Shown piece after piece: positions 46,145 through 56,100 of a stretch of 64,000 nt of DNA. This stretch comes from Dermacentor variabilis (lineage: Eukaryota > Arthropoda > Arachnida > Ixodida > Ixodidae). The stretch lies in contig NW_027460291.1 in assembly GCF_050947875.1 (NCBI RefSeq), positions 22,837,368 to 22,901,367 of the forward strand. Reading direction: 5' to 3'. Positions within the stretch are counted from its first letter, which is position 1. Each line of letters starts with the position of its first letter. The notes below the pieces were generated by a model. That model was not told the origin of the DNA. It saw nothing but the letters and a program-made list of their open reading frames with translations, and made no database searches. A program made the translations under genes and the position numbers.

Positions 46145-47502
46145 TAGTGTTCCTGTATATGCTCCCGCAGGGAGCAGAGTTGCGCATAGGTCCGCCGTCG
46201 TGATCCAGCTCTGCAGCGAAGCCCCTCCTCGCGCGCGCAGGAGCCAAATGCCACGCGGTGTTCCGCCTTTTTCTCTAGTGGTCGCGAGCTACAAGCGCCA
46301 ATTGTTCGCAGGCGCTTAGCAAAGGGCAATTCTTAATATAGGCTACACTCGAATGAGTCATTCGTGCAGTCGGAGGGGGTGGGCTTCCAACCAACCGAAA
46401 CTTTGTATGTACTTATGTAAACACGCATATACAAACACACACATGAACGTACAAATAGGGGGTAGGACCGCCTTCAGTTCCCCAAAATAAAATACTCCCG
46501 TGGCTCGAACAGCTCCAAAGTTCGCTCGCAAACGCGCAGTACGTTGCCACAAAAGGCGGTGCAATGATTTTCATGCATATGAAGTTGTCTTATCATTGTC
46601 AGAAAGCAAGAAATGTTTTAGAGAGTGTTTAAAACTTCACACACGTAAGCTGGACACTTAGCGCATATTGGCTGCCGAAACCAGCCGATTAATGACCGTC
46701 GCCAAGAGAGCTATCGTGCCTGCAGTTATGTCAGTGACCGTTAACAGAGCGTCATTTATCACTAACCATCGTTCAATTTAAAACAGCTGCACGTTTTCGG
46801 TACATGCGGTGCAGACACAGATTTAAGCGCGTTTCAAATGTTCACATGCGCACATTTTAAGCAAAGCTTACTTTTACGATTCATTCACACCGCAGACTAA
46901 TCAGCTATATAGTATCAGCAAATCTGCAAGTGGAAAAAGATTCAAGATGTAAGAGCTTCTAGATCAAATTTATTTTGTACAAGGGAATGCATGAACGGCT
47001 GCTGGCAGCAGGCCAAGTGTGCTGGTTCTTGGAACCTTGGGGGCAGAATTCAAAGAAAATGGGAAGGCAACAAGCTATTAAGAGTAGGTTATTTTTATTG
47101 CACTAATCACATCAAGATGGCAAACTTGCAGAGTAATTATTCACACAGTGCAGACTGTAATCTGACAACACATTTTTGGCATCGTAATGGCACAATACAA
47201 GTGCCAGTACGATGTGTTTCGTATCACTTCACCAAGGTCCTTGACTTCACATCGTCGAATACCGTACCTGAAACCCGCAGCTGCTCCTCTCAACGCACGA
47301 TCGACGGTCCGCTGATTGCAATGGCGATGGCACTGACGGAAACGACGAGTTCGCATGAGTCGGCGATGCGCCCGTAAAGTTGGCTTCGCAGCGACGCGGA
47401 TCATTTGACGTCATTTTTCGCGCTCGGCCAATAGCTGTGCGAGCGGCGCCGGAAAAGGTATGCGCAACTCTGCTCCCTGCGGGAGCATATACAGGAACAC
47501 TA
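46145..47502. mobile_element. hAT-like non-autonomous element, 44-bp perfect terminal repeats
   Basis: Terminal repeats 46145-46188 and 47459-47502 are exact reverse complements, starting TAGTGTTCCTGTATATGCTC. Flanking 8-bp direct repeats GACATGGG lie at 46137-46144 and 47503-47510. TAGNG ends and 8-bp duplications are hAT hallmarks. The 1358-bp element has no transposase frame: open frames such as 46991-47377 show no hAT dimerisation or catalytic motif. Within each terminal repeat GCTCCCGCAGGGAGC forms a small hairpin. Perfect terminal repeats suggest a young insertion. Confidence 0.92.
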
Positions 47503-47858
47503 GACATGGGTTGCGGAACAACAGGGGCAGGCAGTAGCCCGAAAAGAACGGGCGTTGGCTCGAGAGGAAAAAGAGACAGAGCGCAAAGAAAGGAGAGGGA
47601 GCTAATCAACGTTACCAGACTAGCTTCAGTTTTAAAACTCGGCGCCGTTGCGCGGAACGGCCACACGCCCGCGCCCTCGTGGCGCTCCAGTCGCGGCCGG
47701 CTTCACCTCCTCACTAGCCGGCTACGCGGGCGGGCCGGACTAAGCACGCGGTGCAGCGTTGGTGTATTCTGTGGTTCGTTCTTGACAGCGAATTTCAGCA
47801 AGCATGTCATCCGTGGAACCGTAGCCTTCGCCGAGTTTCTTAAGAATATCAGCAGACG
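47503..47858 (+). pseudogene. Gag continuation, then GC-rich sequence
   Basis: 47511-47640 holds the charged gag continuation described at 46075. 47640-47760 is rich in CpG (GCGCGGAACGG, CGCGGGCGGGCCGG) and precedes the THAP-like frame at 47859. It could be a former promoter, but no TATA or initiator is identifiable. Confidence 0.4.
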
Positions 47859-48077
47859 ATGCCGACGCGCTGCGTACCTGGCTGCATAGGCGGCTATCGG
47901 AACGATGTCAACAGTTCGGCGCACCACTTTTTCTGTGCTCCCAGCAATGCGACACTTCGCTCGACGTGAAACAGAGCGATTCCTGGTGCTGACCGGGAAC
48001 TCTCTGCGAAATCAACGGCACGTGCTCGTGCCACTGCTCCCGCGTTCGTCGTCATCTTCCACAGCTGCCTGTGTGGC
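47859..48077 (+). pseudogene. THAP zinc-finger domain coding remnant, interrupted by a hAT element
   Basis: ATG at 47859 opens MPTRCVPGCIGGYRNDVNSS and AHHFFCAPSN. Cys5 and Cys9 fit the CxxxC start of a THAP finger and HHFFCAPS the usual HxFP region. TGA at 47967 stands where the THAP Trp (TGG) is expected, and NRAIPGADRELSAKS after it matches the NRAIPR.DREL.AKS consensus. The downstream C..H ligands are not evident. The hAT element at 48078 sits just after. THAP domains bind DNA and are common in tick genomes, including P-element-derived genes; which one this was cannot be told. Confidence 0.72.
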
Positions 48078-49185
48078 AGGGTTGCCAGATTTGGCTACTT
48101 TGCGCTAAATTGGCTACTTTTTGAGGCTGTTGGCGGGAAAAAATGCCTTGGCTACTTGGCTACTCTTCTGGCTACTTTTGAAATAGATTGACTATTGTAA
48201 AAATTGGATAGAAATTTTTGCAGCTCATATTATGCAGCAACTTTAGCAAATATTTACGCTAACGCACGACGACGACACTTCAAATATTTTCAGGCTGGTC
48301 CATCATCATTGTCAATCTGACTCGGGCGCTTTCATTTCACGCAAAGGATTTCGCATTGGAGACGTCACAGCGAGTTCCATCTTCGCATTGACGGTCCACG
48401 TCAGGCCTTCCGCACATTGGGCTTCATCGATTTTCGGAGTTCTGGCAGCACGCTGGCAGCCAGACGGCAGCCAGCTAGTGCCGGTCCTGATGGGAAGTCA
48501 ACGTGAGGTGGGATCCTAAGAGAAACCGAAGCTACCCGAAGTTTGCAAATTCGAACACTTGGACAGCTGGCCGTGGGATAAACGTCAACGTGCATGTCAG
48601 TGGCTGGTCTGGCCGGCGCGCTCTCGGCGTAGTCGCTCCATTTATGTGTCCCAGCTTGAAAATATACAGCTATATTCGGGAATACGATCATTTTTGCGAG
48701 ATTTCGCGCGACTGGGCATCTCACTTTGGAGAGCGTAACAAAAGGCCTGCGACGCGTCCGATGCCAAGACGCAAAATCGCACGTAAATAATCGCGAAAGC
48801 GATCGCTCCAGGATGCCTCGAGCTTTGACGTTCTTCGAGAAATGTGTGCCAAGATTAACTCAAACATTTACACCTTAACTGGAGCTGTGATTCTGATATG
48901 TGATAATATTCTAGTCATATTACATGCTGATCAAAGCGCTCTTCGCTGTAGTCATTTATACACGTTTCATAATATTTTTGTATGTTCCTACATTTACTAA
49001 AAACAGCTTTAAGTGTTGGCTTTGATAACGTCTTCAGAGTTACATAATAAATGAATATGCAACGTTTTTCCATAACGTGGCTACTTTCTTGGCTACATTT
49101 CTGTATGTGGCCAAAGTTGACTACTTTTCTGGCTACTTTCCGAGATTTCTTGGCTACTTTTCATATTTTGGACCTGGCAACCCTG
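48078..49185. mobile_element. hAT-like non-autonomous element with same-strand TGGCTACTTT repeats
   Basis: Ends CAGGGTTGCCAG and CTGGCAACCCTG are inverted repeats (12 bp), flanked by exact 8-bp direct repeats CTGTGTGG at 48070-48077 and 49186-49193. Length 1108 bp. Subterminal TGGCTACTTT copies occur about four times at the left end (48095-48175) and about five times at the right (49075-49165), all in the same orientation instead of mirrored. No transposase motif was seen in the interior. Confidence 0.93.
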
Positions 49186-50078
49186 CTGTGTGGGCGTTCA
49201 TCTTTCCAGCGTAGAATTTCACTTCACTTCTGTCGTCGTAATGGGGAGGCCGCGTTTACGGGGGTATGAGCCATTGCTTAAGGGAGTGTGAGCCACTCAT
49301 GGTCTTACGTAACGGAAATATTTAATTTTGAAGAAATTTAATTTCGAAGAATCACAAGCGGCCAATCGCAGGCGAAGGCTGCTAACCACGCCGCCGAGCA
49401 AACTCGAGACATCAAACGCAAGCGACAACTGCGGATTGCGGGCATGCCGTCAGTGACGTCGTTCTATCTCGCAGCCGATTGTGTGTGTAACCTCATAACT
49501 GAGAAATACTTTAATGAAACCTCAGGATTAACCCAGTGATAAACACAGGGGCCGCACGTTTCAGCTTCGCTGATTAAGCATCTTCATGGAATGAAAAATC
49601 CGACTTCTTTTCTTGTGTGTGTGTGGCCTGTGCGTACAAAGACCGACCTCACCTTTCTTTTTGTAGCGCTTATTTGGCGTGGTGAGAAGCTTCGGTGGGG
49701 ATGAAGATCATCCTACAATCACGCACTTTGGCCAGATATTCAGGCTCGTGAGCCTAAACTGCGCGAGAGGTTAAGACGACAGGAAGAAACACACGACATT
49801 TAGAAACGCAGCTTCTGCGCTTGGCTGTATGCGTTTCTTCCTTTCTTGCAGTTTACCCTTCTTTCAGTATTAAAGAACTGGCGCGATAAATCTTCTTGGT
49901 GTAGGTGGATACCACTTTCTCGTGGTATCACTAATTCGGACAAGGGAGAACGCCAGCGAGCGTGAAACACGCGCAAACTGCCCGTCCGCACGGGCTCAAG
50001 GCTGTGACGAGGCGTCGGCAGTGGAGCCCGATGGAACAGCGTTGCCCTCTGGCGGCTGTCACAGAAGTGGCGACAGCG
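49186..50078. other. No recognisable gene; repeat tail at 49525-49585
   Basis: 49525-49585 (GGATTAACCCAGTGATAAAC, then CGCACGTTTCAGCTTCGC) matches the repeat ends at 7920-7975 (minus) and 29985-30045. GGCTGTCACAGAAGTGGCGA at about 50056-50075 could be an LTR end and primer site for the gag at 50140, but is unproven. Confidence 0.4.
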
Positions 50079-50139
50079 GCTGTAAGCGCGCGGGCGGGTA
50101 GTTTTACAACTGAAGCTAGTCTAGTAACGTTGGGAGCGA

Positions 50140-51060
50140 ATGGCGGCGAAGGAAGCCGGAGAGCGCCAGTTACGGTTGTTACAATTAAGGATTCAGCTTA
50201 ATCAAACCGGGAACGGAAGTAGGGCTTGCAGCGAGCACCTAGAAATATCGGAGGAGCACAGTTCACAGATACATACTAGCTGGCTCCTCGTCTCCTTCAG
50301 TGAAAGAAGGGACCGAATTGGACGTATTTATTCGGCTGTTTGAGAGTATCACCAGAGGTCAGAAGTGGCCCGAAGGCCAGTGCTCGACCGCGCTCTCGAC
50401 CTGTTTAAGCGGAGAAGCGCTTGTCGTTTACGGATGGTTAGCGGCGTATGATGGAGCTGACTACACAAAAGTAAAGACAGTTCTCCTGGCGCACTTTCCT
50501 TTCACAGCAGATTGGTTTCGTGACAGGTTCAATAACGAGAAACCAGTGGGGGCTGAAACGGCAACCCGATATGCAGCTCGGCTAAGTCATTATTTCGATA
50601 GATGGCTCAAACTTTACGAAACCAATTCACGCACTCCTCATTAGAGAGATATTTTTGCACGGTTGTGGTCCGAATTTGTCCCTTTACCTAAAGGAGAGGA
50701 AGGGAGAATCTTTGAACAATACGTTATAACTGGCAGACCAGTCCTTGGAGCCTCATGGTCGAGCAAACCTCGCGAAAACAAAGAAATCCAGTCGTAGCCG
50801 AGAGTCAGGAATGTGGAAGAACAGAGAACGCAGCCGAACAAATCGAAAGGTGCCAAACCCTGCGGGGAGTGAGGTCAAATATTTTGAAAGGTGCGTTTGT
50901 CACTTGGGAAGTTTTCATTCGCAGCGCGTCGGAACCACCCGACGAGGAAAAAAACAAAGGGCTGTTCCAAGCGAAGATAGACAAAGGCCAGGGGCAATTA
51001 TTCTCCGCATCCTTTGGCTCTTTTCATGTACTAGGTATGACACAAGAGAGCAAGGCGGTT
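50140..51060 (+). pseudogene. Ty3/Gypsy-type gag remnant
   Basis: A start at 50140 gives AAKEAGERQLRLLQLRIQLN, a charged head. After a shift, 50300-50644 holds the gag core: ELDVFIRLFESITRGQKWPE, LSTCLSGEALVVY, YTKVKTVLLAHFPFTADWFR and AARLSHYFDRWLKL, the SCAN-like gag pattern of Gypsy elements. After a stop, LIREIFLHGCGPNLSLYLKE (about 50638-50700) matches the next block. Zinc knuckles are not clear, and reading is lost by 51060. It differs in sequence from the gag at 22207, so it is another family. Confidence 0.75.
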
Positions 51061-51311
51061 AGCCGGCGCAAAGTGGTCATACGCAGCCGTGAAATACTAG
51101 GACGATGCCCAAAAATCATGTTGCCAGTATGTACAGCGTCCGGTGCCTGCCGCGAGAGAAATGTCCGGCGTGCCCTTTGGGTTCACTGGTTGAGAGGACG
51201 AGCTTCCAGACGGCGCCCTCGTCGAGTACAGCTTAAAGGTGTGCCGCAATCGCAGGTTATTGAGAAGAGAAATGGCAATAGAGGTCTTCTGAAAACAAGT
51301 TCTTTAATATA
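51061..51311. other. Undefined sequence between Gypsy gag and LINE leader
   Basis: May contain decayed Gypsy sequence, for example the Cys-rich CPACPLGS near 51160, but no protease motif is visible. Confidence 0.35.
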
Positions 51312-51491
51312 GGGCTCACCCCGCAGGGGCGTCTGTGTCAGCAGGCGTTTGATGTGTTACGACACCCCGTACCCGAGCACATGAGGGTGGGACCCTCCCG
51401 CGTGTAGCCGTGTACGGGGAAAGGGGGATCCTGGGGGTTGAGCCGATGCCAGGTGTTCGGACCTTTAGGGCACCCTGGCGGAGGCAGCCGA

Positions 51492-53106
51492 CAATATCAT
51501 TACTAATATGGATGAGATCGTTAAAGTGGCTGAGGAGTTCTATAGAGATTTACACAGTATCAATAGCACCCACGACGATAATGGAAGAGAGGATAGTCTA
51601 GAGGAATTTGAAATCCCACAAGTAACGCCGGAAGAAGTACAGGAAGCCTTGGGAGCAATGCACAGGAAGAAGGCAGCTGGGGAGGATCAGGTAACAGCAG
51701 ATTTGTTGAAGGATGGTGGGCAGATTGTTCTGGAAAAATTGGCCACCCTGTATACGCAATGCCTCATGACTTCGAGCGTACCGGAATCTTGGAAGAACGC
51801 TAACATAATCCTAACCCATCAGAAAGGGGACGCCAAAGACTTGAAAAATTATAGACCGATCAGCTTACTGTCCGTTGCCTAAAAAGTATTACCTAAGGTA
51901 ATTGCAAATAGAATCAGGAACACCTTAGACTTCCGTTAACCAAAGGACCAGGCAGGATTGCGCATAGGCTACTCAACAATAGACCATATTCACACTATCA
52001 GTCAGGTGATAGAGAAATGTGCGGAATATAACCAATCCTTATATCTAGCTTTCATTGATTACGAGGAAGCGTTTGATTCAGTCCGAAACCTCAGCAGTCA
52101 TGGAGGCCATGCGGAGTCAGCGTGTAGACGAGCCGTAAGTAAAAATACTGAAAGATATCTATGGGGGCTCCACAGCCACCGTAGTCCTCCATAAAGAAAG
52201 CAAGAAGATCCCAGTAAAGAAAGGCGTCATGCAAGGAGATACGATCTCTCCAATGCTATTCACAGCGTGTTTACAGGAGGTATTCAGAGGCCTGGATTGG
52301 GAAGAATTGGGGATAAGAGTTAATGGAGAATGCCTCAGTAACTTGCGATTCGCTGATGATATTGCCTTGCTTAGTAACTCAGGGGACCAACTGCAATGCA
52401 TGCTCACGCACCTGGACAGGCAAAACAGAAGGATGTGTCTAAAAATTATTCTGCAGAAAACTAAAGTAATGTTTAACAGTCTCGGAAGAGCACAGCAGTT
52501 TACGATAGGTAGCCAGGCACTGTAAGTGGTAAGGGTATACATCTACTTAGTGCAGGTAGTGCCCGCGGATCCGGATCATGAGACTGAAATAATCAGAAGA
52601 ATAAGAATGGGCTGGGGTGCGTTTGGCAGGCATTTTCAGATCAAGAACAGCAGGTTGTCATTATCCCTCAAGAGAAAAGTGTATAACAGCTGTGTCTTAC
52701 CAGTACTCACGTACGGGGCAGAAACCAGGAGGCTTACGAAAAGGGTTCTACTTAAACTGAGCACGACGCAACGAGCTATGGAAAGAAAAATGATAGGTGT
52801 AACTTTAAGGAATAAGAAAAGAGCAGATTGGGTGAGGGAACAAACGCGACTTAATGATATCTTTGTTGAAGTCAAGTAAAATAAATGGGCATGGGCAGCA
52901 CATGTAATGAGGAGGGAAGATAACCGATGGTCATTAAGGGTTCCTGACTGAATTCCAAGGGAAGGGAAGCGTAGCAGGTGGCGGCAGAAAGTTAGGTGGG
53001 CGGATGAGATTAAGAAGTTTGCAGGGACAACATGGCCTCAATTAGTACATGACCGGGGTAGTTGGAGAAGCATGGGAGAGGCCTTTGCCCTGCAGTGGGC
53101 GTAACC

Positions 53107-53139
<33 letters not shown>
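51492..53139 (+). pseudogene. RTE-clade LINE nested in the I-clade leader, 5'-truncated
   Basis: Begins just before [70 protein letters not shown], then after a stop STIDHIHTISQVIEK, FIDYEEAFDSV (motif A), MQGDTISPMLFTAC and FADDIALLSN (52349). Thumb: MGWGAFGRHFQIKNS, LPVLTYGAET, TTQRAMERKMIGV. The C-terminus FAGTTWPQLVHDRGSW and GEAFALQWA ends at about 53103, followed by (GAT)n to 53139. It splits the I-clade leader at GGCGGAGGCAGC, with GAGGCAGC on both sides. Four or more frame breaks. Confidence 0.88.
53109..53139. repeat. (GAT)10 microsatellite tail of RTE
   Basis: About 30 bp of GAT repeats directly after the RTE stop. This is the element's own 3' tail, seen also at 40799, 44165 and 62863. 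Confidence 0.95.
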
Positions 53140-56100
53140 GCGGCAGCAGAGGCAGCACACTTCTTTGGCCTCTGCTTCACGCAGAGGGCACCCTCGGACT
53201 GACCCACCCGGGGGAAATCGGCAGTCGCCTCTCCTGTCTCTTCTCAAATCTTCGTCTTTCTCTCTCACTTTTTGATCTTTCCTGTCTTCTTCTCTTTTCC
53301 ATTTACTTCCTTTCTCGTTCGCGGCAAGGGTTAACCTTGTGTGGCTATCCTACCTTGGGTACACCACATTTGGTTATAGTGACGGCGTACGGCTGGCCTC
53401 GTACAGGCTTGTACACAAGCTCTGCCGCGTCCCCCGTTAGGCTCCATGGTCGGCGGTCGGCGCTGTTGCCGAACAAACAGATTTTCTTATGGCAGCGCAA
53501 ACTTGTGTCGTCTATGAACGGCGTCTGAAAAGATGCCGCACCGAAGCACCGTCCCAGTTCTCTTTTCAGAGCAACTCCACACCATTTCCAAAGTACTATG
53601 TAGTCGACAGGGAAAACAACATACCAGTAAGAAAGCTCTCTCATTTCTGGTGGCCAAGGGCCTGAAAAACAAAATCGGGCCGACATACAAAGCCTCAAGA
53701 TGTCCAGCGGGGACCTGCACCTAGAACTAAAAGACAAAGATCAAGCGCAAGACTTCTCGGAAGTTACTAGCATTGGCGACGCGACAGTGAGAATCTGACC
53801 ACACAGAACACTTAATACAAGCCGGTGTGTACTATCACAAACAGACTTTATTGGCCTGAGCGATAAGGAACTGCGCGAAGGTTTCCAGGAACGAAATCTT
53901 ACGAAAATGCAAAGAATTGTCATCCGCAGAAACGACGAAGAATTCCCGTCAAAACGCTTTATGGAAGATCGGAACGAGTGTAATGCCTACCTCGCTGGAT
54001 GCAGGGTATGTAAGAGTAAACGTCAGACTATATTTCCCGAACCCCAGACGATGTTTCAAGTGCCAAAGTGCCCCATGCATGCAGAGGCCAAACAACCTGG
54101 GCAAAATGCAGCTCCAGTGATCACCAATCTGACAACTTCACTTCTTCCCCACATTGAATTAACTGCAAAAGAGACAATCCAGCTTACTGACGGTCTTGAC
54201 CTTGCTGGAAAAATAAAAAAAGTAATTGCACTAACAGTGAAAGAAAAAAATCTCGTTATTTGAAGCCAGAAAGTGACTGTCGTACCTTTTGCGACGTAGT
54301 TAGGCCGATGTGGCGAAAGTGGGGGAAGTGTCCCAGAGGCCTCAGATGTCCTCTGAGCCCAGACACAGTGCTACCGCAGTGACCCCTGCCGCCCCCGTGG
54401 TGGAAGCAGCCAGTGCTTCTCTATCCTTTTCGAAGAAGCTGCAGACACCAGTTCCGTAGGGCCCTAAAATCTAACGAACCCCAAGGCCCGAGACACGTGT
54501 TTCGGTGCCCAACCCTCGGTCCTCCAGCGCTTCAGAGAGAACGATGGAGGTTGACCAAAGAACGCCGGTGTCATCGACGCCGAAGGTAAAGCGCTCCCTC
54601 GAGCGCGGAAAGAAGGAGAAAATCCCAATACCCACTCTAAATAAGAAAGTGATAACCTAAAGGTCATCGCTCGTTTGTATCAGCCCTCTTTAGATCTATG
54701 TCACCTAACATTTTTCTTATCTCCTACTCACTTGTAATGCCATTTTTACCTTTCAATTTCATAATGGCTTTTATTATCCACTGGAATTGTAGAGGCCTCT
54801 TACATAATTCAGGCGACGTCAAATACCTGTTATTTACCTTTTCTCCTGTGGCGTTATGCTTACAGGAAACAAACCCAGGCAACAAACGCATAAATATTTT
54901 AGAGGTTTCACTGTTGTAAGCCGCGACCGTACTCACACGAACCGGCTTTGGCATGGTGTAGCCATTGTTCTGCAAGGCGGTATTGCAGCTAGAGGAGTTC
55001 CCATTAACAGTCACATAGAAGCCGTTGCTGTCACCGTTTTAGCTCACAAACCCATCACCATTTGTTCATTGTATATTCCACCCTGACCCGTTTAGTAAAC
55101 ACTTAAAATTTAACAGGCCAATTACCGGAGCCATTAGTTTTAGTAGGGAATTTTAATGCTCCCTGTACCCTTTGGAGCAGTATTAAAACTGGCCAAAGAG
55201 GGCAGCTGGTTGAAGATTTTATTCTGTCATATCATATCTGCGTTTTAAATTCAGGTGGACCGAACTACTTGTCACCGGCTTCCCGCACTTTTAGTTGTTT
55301 ACATTTAGCTTTTTGCTCGCCATCTCTTTTTAATAATCTTAAATGGGAAGCCCTCGACCCGTCATATGGTAGTGATCCCTTGCCCGCAGTCATCGAACTT
55401 TTATCGTCACCACCAACCGTAGTCACTAGGCCCCTCCGGTGGAAATTACAGCTTGCTGACTGGCCGGTTTTTATGGAGAACGCGAAACTGCAAGCTGTCT
55501 TTTCGCCAGAACTAAGCATTGACGAACTTAAGAAAAATTTACTGAGATCATAATCTCAGCGGCAGAAAAGGCAATACCAGTCATACGGTTTTGTGCGCAA
55601 AAACCTAAATCTCTGGTGGACAGACGTGTGTACCGAAGCCAAAAAAGAACAAAATATCAGGCCTGGGGAATCCTGCGGATGTACCCCACTTACAGCAGCC
55701 TTATCAATTTCAAACAGGCCAAAGCCAAACCATGAATTGTTTGAACAAATGCCGAGAAAACATCACGGCAAAAATACATATCTTCAGTCAATAGTACAGT
55801 CAAATCAAAACGAATGTGGGACCAGATGAGGAAATATAAAGGAGAGTACACATCATACACAATACCACTACTTAGGTATCCAGGTAAACAAAAACACTAT
55901 AGGACCAAGCCAACTTATTAGGCGAATATTTTTACAACGTCTCCAGCTCAGCAACTACCCAATGCATTCGTCAAGTATAAAGAGTCGGCGGTGAAACAGA
56001 GACTGCCCACTACTGGGGCTTCAAATGAACTTTACAATAACGTCCTCACAATGCAAGAATTGAACAGAGTTCTCTCTGCCGGTAAAAAAAACCGCTACAG

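Noticed and set aside
47380..47889. 169-codon plus-strand open frame
   Set aside because: It runs from inside the hAT terminal repeat through gag-derived and GC-rich sequence and into the THAP frame in another phase. It is a composite of unrelated pieces.
51492..53139. Functional reverse transcriptase gene
   Set aside because: The catalytic FADD is kept, but stops and frameshifts before and after it preclude a full protein.
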